Shown: positions 37,052 through 45,669, numbered from the stretch's first letter. The stretch is 64,000 nt of DNA from an uncultured Flavobacterium sp. (GCF_946478785.1 NZ_CAMLDD010000004.1:186001-250000); one strand, 5' to 3'. The notes: a model not told the origin generated them from the letters alone. Numbers and translations are program-made.

Positions 37052-38190
37052 TATACGGCTGTTTTATAAATAGTATTATTTTCTCTTTCTAGCTCATCAA
37101 ATAAGTCAAGTGCATTTTTAAATGCCTGATCCATATTGAAATACTTGTAATTCGCGAGTCTTCCAACAAAATGAACATCAATTAATTTATCGGCTTCGTC
37201 TTTATAACGGGCATAAATTTCCTGATTACGAGGATTTGGAACAGGATAATATGGTTCTCCCTCATCTACTGTAAATTCTTTTACAATAGTCGTTTTATCA
37301 GATTTTTGATTTCCAAAGTGTTTGTATTCAATGATTCGGGTAAACTCAACTTCGGTTCCCGGATAATTTACAACGGAATTTTCCTGAAAATATTCGGCAT
37401 CGATTGTTTCACTCACAAAATTGATAGAACGATATTCCAGTTTTTCCTCCAGACTGTGTTTAAACTCAAAAAAACGATCTACCGGTCCGGTATAAAACAA
37501 CTTTTCATAATTAGTATACTGGTCTTTTACATCAAAATAATCTGTTTCCAGCAGTACCTCAATATTTGGATGATTCAGGATATTCTCGAATAATTGCGTG
37601 TAACCTCCTTTTGGCAGAGCCTGATAAGTATCAGAAAAATACCGGTCGTCAAAATTGGTCCTGACAGGAATACGATCTAACACCGAAGCATCGAGCTCAG
37701 AAGGGTATTTGTCCCATTGTTTTTTGGTGTAATGCTTAAACATTTTTTCGTATAAAATGGGACCTACGCGGCTTAGAACAGCATCTTCGCCATTTGACGG
37801 ATTCGCAATAGGTGAGCGGTGTTCCTCAAGCCAGGTTTTCATTTCATCTTCATTGGTAATTTTCGTGTCAAATAGCTCATTTACCGTGGTTATATTTACC
37901 GGAATAGGTACGGTTTTATTATCAACCCGGGCAATTACTTTGTGTTCCCAAGGATACCATTCAGAGAATTTGTTGACATATTCCCATACCGACTCTTCAT
38001 TAGTATGAAATAAATGTGCTCCGTATTTAGAAATTAAAATGCCGTTTTCATCAACATAATCATAACAGTTTCCTGCAATATGATTGCGTTTTTCAATAAT
38101 TAAAACTTTTTTTCCAATAGAAGCATACCGTTCTGCAAGCACAGCACCCGAAATGCCGGCACCGATGATTAAAATGTCAATATGTTTCAT
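37051..38190 (-). CDS. glf: UDP-galactopyranose mutase
   Basis: A 379-residue flavoenzyme that converts UDP-galactopyranose to UDP-galactofuranose. It has an FAD-binding N-terminus (DILIIGAGISGAVLAERYA and EKRNHIAGNCYDY), the family-specific KYGAHLFHTN, HYTKKQWDKYPSELDASV, RIPVRTNFDDRYF and PKGGYTQLFENIL, and the C-terminal GRLANYKYFNMDQAF. The length is normal. It overlaps the upstream glycosyltransferase gene by 4 bp (ATGA) and the downstream GH1-like gene by 1 bp. It shows that this operon makes a galactofuranose donor; the acceptor is unknown. Confidence 0.96.
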   Translation of the reverse strand: MKHIDILIIGAGISGAVLAERYASIGKKVLIIEKRNHIAGNCYDYVDENGILISKYGAHLFHTNEESVWEYVNKFSEWYPWEHKVIARVDNKTVPIPVNITTVNELFDTKITNEDEMKTWLEEHRSPIANPSNGEDAVLSRVGPILYEKMFKHYTKKQWDKYPSELDASVLDRIPVRTNFDDRYFSDTYQALPKGGYTQLFENILNHPNIEVLLETDYFDVKDQYTNYEKLFYTGPVDRFFEFKHSLEEKLEYRSINFVSETIDAEYFQENSVVNYPGTEVEFTRIIEYKHFGNQKSDKTTIVKEFTVDEGEPYYPVPNPRNQEIYARYKDEADKLIDVHFVGRLANYKYFNMDQAFKNALDLFDELERENNTIYKTAV

Positions 38191-39326
38191 TTTGCAAAAT
38201 TTTTAATAATTGATTTCATTTTATGAGAAGTGTTGTCCCATGATGTTTTTTTCAGAATCTTATAATATTCTAATTCCATAGACTGGCGGTCTGTTTTTTC
38301 AAATAGAAATTTAATTGCTTCACAAAATTCATCAGCAGTTTCAATAAGGCTTACGCAAATACTGTAATCGCGAACCACATCTATAATTTTGGTTGAAATA
38401 ATTGGTTTTCCGGCCGCCATATATTCCAACGTTTTAGTCGGACTTATATATTTGGTAGCATCATTTAATGCAAAAGGCATCATCGCAATATCAAAAGCTT
38501 TTAGGTAATGAGGTAGTTCGTTATAAGACTTCATTCCCAAATAATGAATATTCGGTTCTTTCGGAAGGTCAGACTCTTCAATTTTAGCCAATGGACCAAT
38601 CATTACAAAAGAAACACAAGGCAGTTTTTTAGCTGCTTCATGAAGTAATTCTAAATTGATTCGTTCATCAATTACACCATAATAACCTACTATTGGCGAT
38701 TGTAAATTGGCAATATCATCCGGAATGGCAATACCATCTAAAGCCTGGGCAAAGTGCGATTGATCAACAGAACTCGGGAAACAATGCACATTGTTATGCA
38801 GTTGTTTTTTTGATTCGTATAATGATTTTCCTCCCGTAAAAATAATATCGGCATTAGCCATCAAATATTTTTCCTGATTGATCAAATGCGCCGGAGCACC
38901 TTTAAACAAAGAAAGTTCATCCATACAATCATAAACTGTGGTCTCAAAATGAAGCGGTTCTAACAAAGGGCAAAATGAAGCTGAATAGAACCATCCAACA
39001 GGGATATTTTTGTTTTTTACATAGTTTGGAATAATGTCTGCAATCGATTCAATATCTTTTACGTTAGGCTGTAAAACATGCAGCATTTCATTAACTACAA
39101 TTAGATTTCCTGGCTCTTCATCTTCAGGATTGTATAATGGCTCTTCAATAAATAAAGTTTTCATTTTTCTGGCCATTCGGCTAATGATATGTTGCGGACG
39201 CTGATAAACAAATTGCCATCTTAAGTGGCAAAATACAATCATATCATAATATTGTGCGGTATCCTGGTTTGATGAATTTATTTTTTTTAGTGTATTTTTC
39301 TTTACGTTTTTTATGTTGTCTATCAT
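38187..39326 (-). CDS. GT4-like glycosyltransferase
   Basis: A 379-residue soluble GT-B-type glycosyltransferase without membrane helices. It shows HLRWQFVYQRPQHIISRMAR at the N-terminus, a DCMDELSLFKGAP segment, IVGYYGVIDERINLEL at the start of the C-terminal domain and the EX7E-like region with SPTKTLEYMAAGKPIIS. It is first in an operon followed by glf, so it may be the galactofuranosyltransferase or may build the acceptor. The start at 39326 leaves a 20-residue lysine-rich N-terminal extension. A stress-type element (CTGTAAATTATGTAA) lies 133 bp upstream. Confidence 0.88.
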   Translation of the reverse strand: MIDNIKNVKKNTLKKINSSNQDTAQYYDMIVFCHLRWQFVYQRPQHIISRMARKMKTLFIEEPLYNPEDEEPGNLIVVNEMLHVLQPNVKDIESIADIIPNYVKNKNIPVGWFYSASFCPLLEPLHFETTVYDCMDELSLFKGAPAHLINQEKYLMANADIIFTGGKSLYESKKQLHNNVHCFPSSVDQSHFAQALDGIAIPDDIANLQSPIVGYYGVIDERINLELLHEAAKKLPCVSFVMIGPLAKIEESDLPKEPNIHYLGMKSYNELPHYLKAFDIAMMPFALNDATKYISPTKTLEYMAAGKPIISTKIIDVVRDYSICVSLIETADEFCEAIKFLFEKTDRQSMELEYYKILKKTSWDNTSHKMKSIIKNFAK

Positions 39327-39458
39327 GGCGTTTAATTTTAAAATATTATTGTAATATTATTGTAGGTGATAAAACTAAAAGTGTAGCCCAATTGATTAAT
39401 TTGGTTTACAAATGTATATTCGGAACGTAATAATTTCTTACAAATTAAAATTCTGGAG

Positions 39459-39473
39459 TTACATAATTTACAG
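39459..39473 (-). promoter_or_regulatory. Shared upstream element CTGTAAATTATGTAA (second copy)
   Basis: Identical on the minus strand to the element at 32483-32497. It lies 133 bp before the glycosyltransferase start. Confidence 0.45.
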
Positions 39474-39518
39474 TTTTTGTTTTTTTGAGTTGCATTATGA
39501 AAACGCATAAGGGTGTCC

Positions 39519-39544
39519 TTTGAGAATTTTTAAGAATTCTCAAA
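39519..39544 (-). terminator. Hairpin after the flavodoxin-family gene
   Basis: TTTGAGAATT (39519-39528) and AATTCTCAAA (39535-39544) form a 10-bp stem about 30 bp after the minus-strand stop at 39576. No strong U-run, so efficiency is uncertain. Confidence 0.5.
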
Positions 39545-39575
39545 CAATCAATAATTGTAAGTATGTTTTATGAGT

Positions 39576-40154
39576 TTATTTTCCTGCCTTCTTTAAAGAT
39601 TCTGCCATTGCGACAGCATCCTCAGTATAATTGTCTTTGTAGTATTTAAGGACTTGTGCTTTTGTCTTTTTTGAATCCTTTGAATGGCCTTCCCAAATAA
39701 CACCAAGCGATGTGTAGGGCGGAACTGTGACACCGATACTGCAGAAAAAATTGGCAATATTTCCCGTAATATGCTCAACCCCATCAGAATCTCCTGTTAC
39801 AATTACACCGCCAATTTTACCGTCAAGCGGAGAATCTTTTCCTGAAAGAATGATATCATATACTTCATCAAGCCGCTCGATACATCTTTGAAGTTCAGAA
39901 GAATGATTATTCCACCAAATAGGAGTTGCGAACAAAATAATTTGTGCTTCCAGAATTTTATTATAAATGTCAGGCCAGTCATCTTCAACGTCCATGTGTG
40001 TAAAAGTTCCGGGAACAATATGATGATTGGCGAGTTTTATTATTTCACATTCGATATTTTGTTTGGTAAGTTGTGGCAATAAAAAATCCACTAATGTTTC
40101 TGTATTGGAGCGTCCTTGTTTTTTTAAGGTAGCCAAAAGTATAATCGCTTTCAT
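39576..40154 (-). CDS. Flavodoxin-family NAD(P)H-dependent FMN reductase
   Basis: A 192-residue flavodoxin-fold protein. The first strand and phosphate loop read ILLATLKKQGRSNTETLVDFL; FATPIWWNNHSSELQRCIERLDEVY is the flavin-binding loop and helix typical of the NADPH-dependent FMN reductase/flavodoxin-like group. It begins 4 bp after the stop of the FAD/Rieske oxidoreductase gene, so the two are co-transcribed and may pass electrons to each other. The substrate (quinone, flavin, iron) is not known. Confidence 0.85.
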   Translation of the reverse strand: MKAIILLATLKKQGRSNTETLVDFLLPQLTKQNIECEIIKLANHHIVPGTFTHMDVEDDWPDIYNKILEAQIILFATPIWWNNHSSELQRCIERLDEVYDIILSGKDSPLDGKIGGVIVTGDSDGVEHITGNIANFFCSIGVTVPPYTSLGVIWEGHSKDSKKTKAQVLKYYKDNYTEDAVAMAESLKKAGK

Positions 40155-40158
40155 GTTT

Positions 40159-41745
40159 TTATTTGATCTGAATTTTACTTAAATCTGTTTCTGAAGGACC
40201 GTTGATTACAGTTCCTTCCGCATCAAAGCGTGAACCGTGGCATGGGCAGTCAAAAGATTTTTCATCATTGTTCCATTGCACGATGCATCCTAAATGAGGG
40301 CAAACTGCAGAAAAGGCTTTTAAGGTATTATCATAATCACGATAAACAGCAATTTTCTTTAATCCTGAAGAAAGAATGGCACCTTCTCCGGCGGGTAAAT
40401 CGGCTGTGTTTTTTAAATCAGATCCGCTTATCCAATCCAGGTATTGCGAAGCCATATTGCCAGCTTCCTTAATAAAATCGCCTGTCGTTTTAAGGGTAAT
40501 TCTGGAAGGGCTGTATAAATCTTCCCATTTATTTTTAATTCCCATAATGCTGTCGCAGATAATCATGGCACCAATTGTAGTATGGGTCATACCGTTTCCA
40601 GAGTCTCCGGTAATGATATAAATGTTGTCATCGCCTGGGTTTTTTCCCATGAAACCTAAGGAATCAACGGGCTCCATAACCTGCCCAGACCATCTGTAAG
40701 TAAGGTCGTCCTCCAGCATAGGAAAATAATTTCTTGTCCAGGCTTCAAGCCTGTCATATCGTGCCGTTTCCGGAATGCCTTCCTCATCTGCCTGGCCTGT
40801 TTTATGGTCTTCACCTCCTGAAATCAGTAAATCGTATTTGTCGTCATAACTCTCCAAACGTACATAATGATAAGGCTGCGAAACCCATTTTGATTCCTGA
40901 TCGCCCGTGTCCCACCAAAGAGAGTAGGGAAGCCGCCCTTTCGGAATTTTGCCTGCAATTACATAAGTCCTGTACGCATGCTGTTTTGTGTGCATAGTTA
41001 CAATATCATTAATTGGAGTGTTGGTGGCGACTACAATATGATCTGCAGTGAAAGTATAACCGTTTACTTTTGCACCTTTTTTAGTAATATCTTCTGCATG
41101 GGCTTCTGTATAAATAATTCCGCCAAGCGAAATAACAGCATCAGCCAGTCCTTTTAGATACTGTAAAACATGAAATTGGGCCTGATTGCTAAAAGCCACA
41201 CAAGTCTGTTTTTCGCAGTTTGCCAGTGCCGGAATTCCTTTTAGCAAAGTAGTCCGTAATCCGGCCTTTTGCGTTGCTTTAAATTCCTTCTCTAAGTTTT
41301 TTTCCTTATCAGTAGGGTGCAGAAACAAATAACCATTTACTCTTTTAAAGGAGCAATTAATGTTTAGGTTAATAATTATTTTCTCGATTTCGTCTATAGC
41401 AGCAGCATGACTTTCTGCAGCCAATTTTGCTGCTTCTTCTCCAAATGTATTTTCAAGAAAATAATAGCGGTCATCTAAAGCGCAAGTTAAATGTGCTGTT
41501 GTTCGTCCGGTTTCACCGCTGCCCAAAAAGCCATCTTCAACCAAAACCACTTTTTTTCCTGCTTTGAGCAATTTATAAGCGGTGGTAAGACCTGCAATTC
41601 CGCCTCCAATAATAAGTACTTCTGTCTGAATATCCTGAGTTGGGGTATTACAGGAAATAATTGGTGTAGAATCGATCCAAAATGAAACATTTTCGCCTGA
41701 AGTTATACTGGAATTTTTTAGAGTATTGTGTGATTCATCCATCAT
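40159..41745 (-). CDS. FAD-dependent oxidoreductase with C-terminal Rieske domain
   Basis: A 528-residue fusion. Residues about 35-430 are a DAO-type FAD domain: TEVLIIGGGIAGLTTAYKLL, SGETGRTTAHLT, and a glycine-rich GDSGNGMTHTTIGA loop near the end of the domain. Residues about 435-528 are a Rieske [2Fe-2S] domain with both cluster motifs: C482-x-H484 in CPHLGC and C500-x2-H503 in CPCHGSRF. Two start codons lie side by side (41745 and 41742). The product is cytosolic, with no signal peptide. This architecture is found in many bacteria without a known substrate. It is in an operon with the flavodoxin-like gene, and the pair may form a redox relay. Confidence 0.9.
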   Translation of the reverse strand: MMDESHNTLKNSSITSGENVSFWIDSTPIISCNTPTQDIQTEVLIIGGGIAGLTTAYKLLKAGKKVVLVEDGFLGSGETGRTTAHLTCALDDRYYFLENTFGEEAAKLAAESHAAAIDEIEKIIINLNINCSFKRVNGYLFLHPTDKEKNLEKEFKATQKAGLRTTLLKGIPALANCEKQTCVAFSNQAQFHVLQYLKGLADAVISLGGIIYTEAHAEDITKKGAKVNGYTFTADHIVVATNTPINDIVTMHTKQHAYRTYVIAGKIPKGRLPYSLWWDTGDQESKWVSQPYHYVRLESYDDKYDLLISGGEDHKTGQADEEGIPETARYDRLEAWTRNYFPMLEDDLTYRWSGQVMEPVDSLGFMGKNPGDDNIYIITGDSGNGMTHTTIGAMIICDSIMGIKNKWEDLYSPSRITLKTTGDFIKEAGNMASQYLDWISGSDLKNTADLPAGEGAILSSGLKKIAVYRDYDNTLKAFSAVCPHLGCIVQWNNDEKSFDCPCHGSRFDAEGTVINGPSETDLSKIQIK

Positions 41746-41910
41746 GATAATTTTTAAAGTTTATAGAAAAAACGGAAGTATGGATACTTAATAAAAAGCA
41801 TCTTAAGTTGTTGATATCAAAGCTAATATGCTTCAATATTTTATTCTTACAATTTTAATGACAAATTTTATATGATTGCCAGTTGTGTATTAAATGTAAG
41901 GATTTAGGTA

Positions 41911-41920
41911 AATAATGTAA
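41911..41920 (+). promoter_or_regulatory. Degenerate AATTATGTAA element before the alcohol dehydrogenase
   Basis: AATAATGTAA differs by one base from the AATTATGTAA core seen before other genes here. It lies 56-65 bp before the plus-strand start at 41976. Confidence 0.3.
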
Positions 41921-41975
41921 ATCTAAATGCTTTAATAATAGTTACTTACATACTTCTAAATTTAAAACATTTTAC

Positions 41976-43145
41976 ATGAAAGCAGCAGTTATTCACGGAC
42001 CAGGATCTATACAATATGATACAGTAGATGATCCTAAACTAAAAGAAAAGGATGATATTATTTTAAGAGTTACCTCTACTGCCATTTGCGGCTCTGATCT
42101 TCATATTTATTCTGGGGGACTGCCTCAGCCCAGACCAATGGTTTTAGGACATGAATTTATGGGTATAGTAGAAGAGACAGGCTCTGCTGTTACGCATCTT
42201 AAAAGAGGTGATAGGGTTGTGGTTCCTTTTCCAATTGCATGTGGAAATTGTTTTTTCTGCAATCTTGATGTTCCGGGAAACTGCGAACACAGTAATCCGG
42301 AGCATTATGGTCCCGAAGGAGGGATTCTTACAGAAAAAGGAGGGGCACTTTTTGGTTATACAGATCTTTACGGAGGATACGATGGTGGTCAGGCACAATA
42401 TGTTCGTGTGCCTTATGCTAATCATGGTCCAAGAATGGTTCCTGATAATTTAACGGACGAAGAAGTTCTTTTTCTGACAGATATTTTTCCCACCGGATAT
42501 ACAGGAGTTGATTGGGGAGAAGTAAAAGGAGGTGAGACCGTAGCCATATTTGGTTCAGGTCCTGTAGGTTTAATGGCTGCTAAAAGTGCCTGGCTGCGTG
42601 GGGCTGCTCAGGTAATTATTGTGGATACGCTACAGTACAGGCTGGACAAAGCTAAAGTAACAACCGATGCAATAACTATACTTTGGGAAGATGGTGCTAA
42701 GGATGTCGTAGAGCAAATTCGGGATTTAACTCATGGCCGTGGAGCAGATGTGTGTATTGATGCTGTAGGTTTTGAGCCGGACCGTAGTTTTGCAGATCGG
42801 GTGAAAGCAACAGTTAATTTTGAAAAAGGATCAACAAAAGTCCTTGAAGCCTGTATGAGTGCTGTGAGACGAAGCGGTATTGTTTCGGTTTTAGGTGTAT
42901 ACCCGGTAAATTATGATAATTTTCCGCTTGGTCAATTCTTCGATAAAGGAATAATACTTAAAGGAGGACAGGCACCAGCACACAAACATATAGACAAACT
43001 TTTAGAGTTTGTAATTCAGGGAAAAGTGAAACTGGACGATATTATTACCCACAGACTGCCCTTGTCAAAAATTTCGCATGCATATGATATTTTCAAAAAG
43101 CGTGAAGACGGCTGTGTTAAAGTAGTATTGGATCCATGGCAATAA
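41976..43145 (+). CDS. Zinc-dependent alcohol dehydrogenase (FdhA-like)
   Basis: A 389-residue medium-chain dehydrogenase. The catalytic zinc ligands are in TAICGSDLHIYSGG and VLGHEFMG; the structural zinc site is CGNCFFCNLDVPGNC. A cofactor-binding GSGPVGLMAAKSAWL follows, then HGRGADVCIDAVGFEPD. The long insert with NPEHYGPEGG and GGYDGGQAQYVRVP is typical of the glutathione-independent formaldehyde dehydrogenase-like subgroup. It probably detoxifies aldehydes or alcohols with NAD(P). It lies between the FAD/Rieske operon (divergent) and CheB (same strand, 84 bp downstream). Confidence 0.92.
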   Translation: MKAAVIHGPGSIQYDTVDDPKLKEKDDIILRVTSTAICGSDLHIYSGGLPQPRPMVLGHEFMGIVEETGSAVTHLKRGDRVVVPFPIACGNCFFCNLDVPGNCEHSNPEHYGPEGGILTEKGGALFGYTDLYGGYDGGQAQYVRVPYANHGPRMVPDNLTDEEVLFLTDIFPTGYTGVDWGEVKGGETVAIFGSGPVGLMAAKSAWLRGAAQVIIVDTLQYRLDKAKVTTDAITILWEDGAKDVVEQIRDLTHGRGADVCIDAVGFEPDRSFADRVKATVNFEKGSTKVLEACMSAVRRSGIVSVLGVYPVNYDNFPLGQFFDKGIILKGGQAPAHKHIDKLLEFVIQGKVKLDDIITHRLPLSKISHAYDIFKKREDGCVKVVLDPWQ

Positions 43146-43229
43146 TTGTATTAAAGATGAATTCTAAAAAAACTACCTGAATTAGAATTCAATCTTTATA
43201 CTTAATATATAAATTTTAAAAGTAAAAGA

Positions 43230-44246
43230 ATGAGTCAAATTAGAAATCTTATTGTTATAGGTGCATCAGCTGGCGGTATCAAGGCAATTGTAAAACTAAT
43301 TGAAGGTTTTCCGGAGACAATTGATGCTGCAATTATGATTGTACTTCATGTATCCAAAAAATCCAGTGCTGAAAACATTGTAGAAATATTTCAAAGACAT
43401 ACAACATTAAAATGTCTGGTTGCTAAGGATAGAACGGACATTGAAAAAGGAATAATTTATTTGGCACAGCCCGAACATCATTTATTGGTAAGTGGTGGCA
43501 TTATGCGTCTCAACCAAGGTCCTGAAGAAAATAAATACAGGCCTTCTATTGATGTTCTTTTTCGTTCAGCAGCTGTTCATTTTGGAAATAAGACAATAGG
43601 CATTATTCTTACGGGCATGCTTCAGGATGGCACTTCGGGCATGTATGCTATTAAAAGCTGTGGAGGTCTTTGTATTGTACAAAATCCATTAGAAGCTGAA
43701 TATTCGGATATGCCACGAAGTGTTTTAAAAAGAATTGAGGTAGATTATATGGCTGATCTGGAAGAGATCCCCATTATTATACAGGACATTTTAAGTAGAC
43801 CGCTTCCTCCACAAATCGCTATCCCGGACGAGTTGAAAGTTGAGGCAGATATAACCGAAAAACTTATGAGTGATATAAATGAGCTTAAAAAAATAGCTAA
43901 CCGTAGTGATTTTGCCTGCCCGGATTGTGGCGGAGGATTGTGGGAAGTGAAAAATGATCCTACACACAGATACAGATGCCATACAGGACATGTTTATACT
44001 GAAAAATTGCTTTATGAACTTCAGGATATGCAAATCGAAGAGTCCATTTGGGTATCGATCAGAATGCTTGAAGAAAAGCGAAGCATGCTCTTATTGTTGG
44101 CAGGGCGTAAGAATGGCAATCCGAATGATTCGGCCATTTCATCGCTTGAAAATAGAATTGCTGATATTGGCGAACACATAAACCGCCTGAAATCTTTAGT
44201 GATAAAGTTATCAGATAATGCTGCTGATGATGCTAAAAGTGCTTAA
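43230..44246 (+). CDS. Stand-alone CheB methylesterase with C-terminal zinc ribbon
   Basis: A 338-residue protein without a receiver domain. The CheB catalytic domain (1-190) keeps its triad: S13 in GASAGG, H40 in VLHVS, D133 in LQDGTSG. A linker is followed by a zinc-ribbon-like segment at 230-255 with C230-x2-C233 and C250-x2-H253 (YRCHTGHVYT), then a helical tail (about 255-330). No CheA, CheR or chemoreceptor is adjacent, so it probably does not serve flagellar chemotaxis; it may act together with the CheB-CheR-kinase fusion at 24-27 kb. It lies in the same orientation as the alcohol dehydrogenase. Confidence 0.9.
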   Translation: MSQIRNLIVIGASAGGIKAIVKLIEGFPETIDAAIMIVLHVSKKSSAENIVEIFQRHTTLKCLVAKDRTDIEKGIIYLAQPEHHLLVSGGIMRLNQGPEENKYRPSIDVLFRSAAVHFGNKTIGIILTGMLQDGTSGMYAIKSCGGLCIVQNPLEAEYSDMPRSVLKRIEVDYMADLEEIPIIIQDILSRPLPPQIAIPDELKVEADITEKLMSDINELKKIANRSDFACPDCGGGLWEVKNDPTHRYRCHTGHVYTEKLLYELQDMQIEESIWVSIRMLEEKRSMLLLLAGRKNGNPNDSAISSLENRIADIGEHINRLKSLVIKLSDNAADDAKSA

Positions 44247-44336
44247 AAATATTAAATCAGGGTTTTATTGGTCTCAGATATAGTTTAAAACTATTTACTT
44301 TAGTGCATTTTGCTTTAGCTTCTAAAAATATTTTAG

Positions 44337-44392
44337 CCACAAATTACACAAATTTACACAAATAAATTAGCGCTAATTTGTGTAATTTGTGG
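44337..44392. repeat. Perfect 18-bp-arm palindrome, CCACAAATTACACAAATT
   Basis: CCACAAATTACACAAATT (44337-44354) and AATTTGTGTAATTTGTGG (44375-44392) are exact reverse complements around a 20-bp spacer. The arms are themselves made of the AATTTGTG word, like the element at 788-846. No T-run follows, so it reads as a dispersed palindromic repeat between CheB and the DUF2243 gene. Confidence 0.75.
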
Positions 44393-44416
44393 TTAACAAA
44401 TAAGTGCTACTGCCTT

Positions 44417-44460
44417 GCAGACTTTCAGTCTGCCAACATAATCCTATGGACTTTCAGTCT
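44417..44460. repeat. Two GACTTTCAGTCT hairpin units
   Basis: GCAGACTTTCAGTCTGC (44417-44433) is a perfect 7-bp hairpin with a 3-base loop; a second GACTTTCAGTCT lies at 44449-44460 and runs into the stop codon of the minus-strand DUF2243 gene. The repeated word suggests another short dispersed element that may also help end transcription. Confidence 0.6.
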
Positions 44461-45241
44461 ATAGTGGTTTAGTTTTTCCTTTTTGAATTATTACCCAACC
44501 AGTAATCAGTAGAAAAAATCCAAAAAGTAAAAAACCATAATTCCAAAGATCTTTATTTGCTACTAGTTCTCTAACATTATGAATTTTAAGGATATGATGG
44601 TTTATAATTCCTTCAATTAAATTGAATAGTCCCCAGCCAGCCAGTATTCCTCCGGTAAAAAGATACCCTGAAGTATTTATATTGTCTTTTTTGAATAGTC
44701 TCCAAAGTAAATAAACCCCAACAATTGTTGCTAATAAAGTAAAAAGATGAAAAATTCCATCCCAAAACATATTCATGCTTTTTTGGACTAAGGTGTCTGG
44801 CGGAAATTTGTTTGAAAGCATCTCATGCCATTGTAGAATCTGATGAAAAATAATGCCATCAGCAAATCCTCCTATTCCAATTCCCAGGACCATCGATGCA
44901 GATACCAGTGGAATAGATGATTTAACCGGATTTATCATTTGACTTGAAAAAGTATTGTAATTTTTGACAGAAAGATAACTCAATAATAAGACGGCTAGTG
45001 TTAATGCAATAAAAGCAGAAAACATAACAAAAATATTGGTATAAATACTTTCGTTTATGGCTTGTTGAACTTCTTTATTACAATTGATACAACAATATCC
45101 ATTTAAACTGCACATGATCATTGCAATACAAAGTATTTTGTTTAGTTGGTTTGTAATTTTATGATTTTTGACAGCATTAAGCAGTTTAAGTTCAAGAAAA
45201 GACATATTTACTATTGTTAAGAAAGATTGATTTATTTTCAT
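44459..45241 (-). CDS. DUF2243 membrane protein with Cys-rich N-terminal module
   Basis: A 260-residue polytopic membrane protein. The C-terminal part (about 108-258) matches DUF2243: GFADGIIFHQILQWHEML, SMNMFWDGIFHLFTLL and GWGLFNLIEGIINHHIL, with conserved histidines inside or near membrane helices. The first 100 residues add a hydrophobic segment with a cysteine cluster (CSLNGYCCINCNKEVQQAI) and another helix; this may be a separate module fused to the domain. Histidines and cysteines suggest metal or heme contact, but DUF2243 has no established function. The start is uncertain: internal Met codons 13 and 41 are alternatives. Confidence 0.8.
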   Translation of the reverse strand: MKINQSFLTIVNMSFLELKLLNAVKNHKITNQLNKILCIAMIMCSLNGYCCINCNKEVQQAINESIYTNIFVMFSAFIALTLAVLLLSYLSVKNYNTFSSQMINPVKSSIPLVSASMVLGIGIGGFADGIIFHQILQWHEMLSNKFPPDTLVQKSMNMFWDGIFHLFTLLATIVGVYLLWRLFKKDNINTSGYLFTGGILAGWGLFNLIEGIINHHILKIHNVRELVANKDLWNYGFLLFGFFLLITGWVIIQKGKTKPL

Positions 45242-45280
45242 ACCTTATTGCTCCGATTGATTTGATTTTGATATAAACGC

Positions 45281-45304
45281 AAAGCTGCCCAAAAAGGCAG
45301 CTTT
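45281..45304 (-). terminator. Terminator after the SPW-repeat gene
   Basis: AAAGCTGCC (45281-45289) pairs with GGCAGCTTT (45296-45304), 9 bp before the stop of the minus-strand gene at 45313. Confidence 0.75.
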
Positions 45305-45312
45305 ATTTAGTA

Positions 45313-45669
45313 CTAAATAGCTGTTTGCGGTTTCGAGCTTGTCATTATACCTGCGCCAATTTCAAGGAATCCCAAAATTAAATGCGGCAGATAAACCTTA
45401 TCTGCAAAACCAAGTATCCAGGGCGAAGCGGCAAGAAAAACCCCTGAAATGATATCAAGAAACAAATGAGCTTTTATTGAAATTATTTTTAAAAGGCCTA
45501 ATTCATAATTGGTTAGAATGCTATAGACGAATAAGGTAGCACCAAGTACGTAAAAAATGAAGCCTTCGGGACCTGTGCGGTTAAGATGAAAGACGAGAGG
45601 GGCAACGACAAGAAAAATTCCCATAATATAATCGAGATATCCATGGGTTCTGGTATCAATTAATTTCAT
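45313..45669 (-). CDS. SPW-repeat membrane protein
   Basis: A 118-residue protein with four hydrophobic helices in two similar halves (THGYLDYIMGIFLVVAPLVF and KAHLFLDIISGVFLAASPWI), the second ending in the SPW motif. SPW-repeat proteins are small membrane proteins of unknown function. I prefer ATG 45669 (MKLIDTRTHG) over 45699, since the first ten residues of the longer frame add nothing family-like. It has its own terminator and lies among stress-type genes. Confidence 0.8.
   Translation of the reverse strand: MKLIDTRTHGYLDYIMGIFLVVAPLVFHLNRTGPEGFIFYVLGATLFVYSILTNYELGLLKIISIKAHLFLDIISGVFLAASPWILGFADKVYLPHLILGFLEIGAGIMTSSKPQTAI

Noticed and set aside
34835..41745. Prophage or integron origin of the glycan operon
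   Set aside because: No integrase, transposase, attachment repeats or tRNA are seen at its borders.
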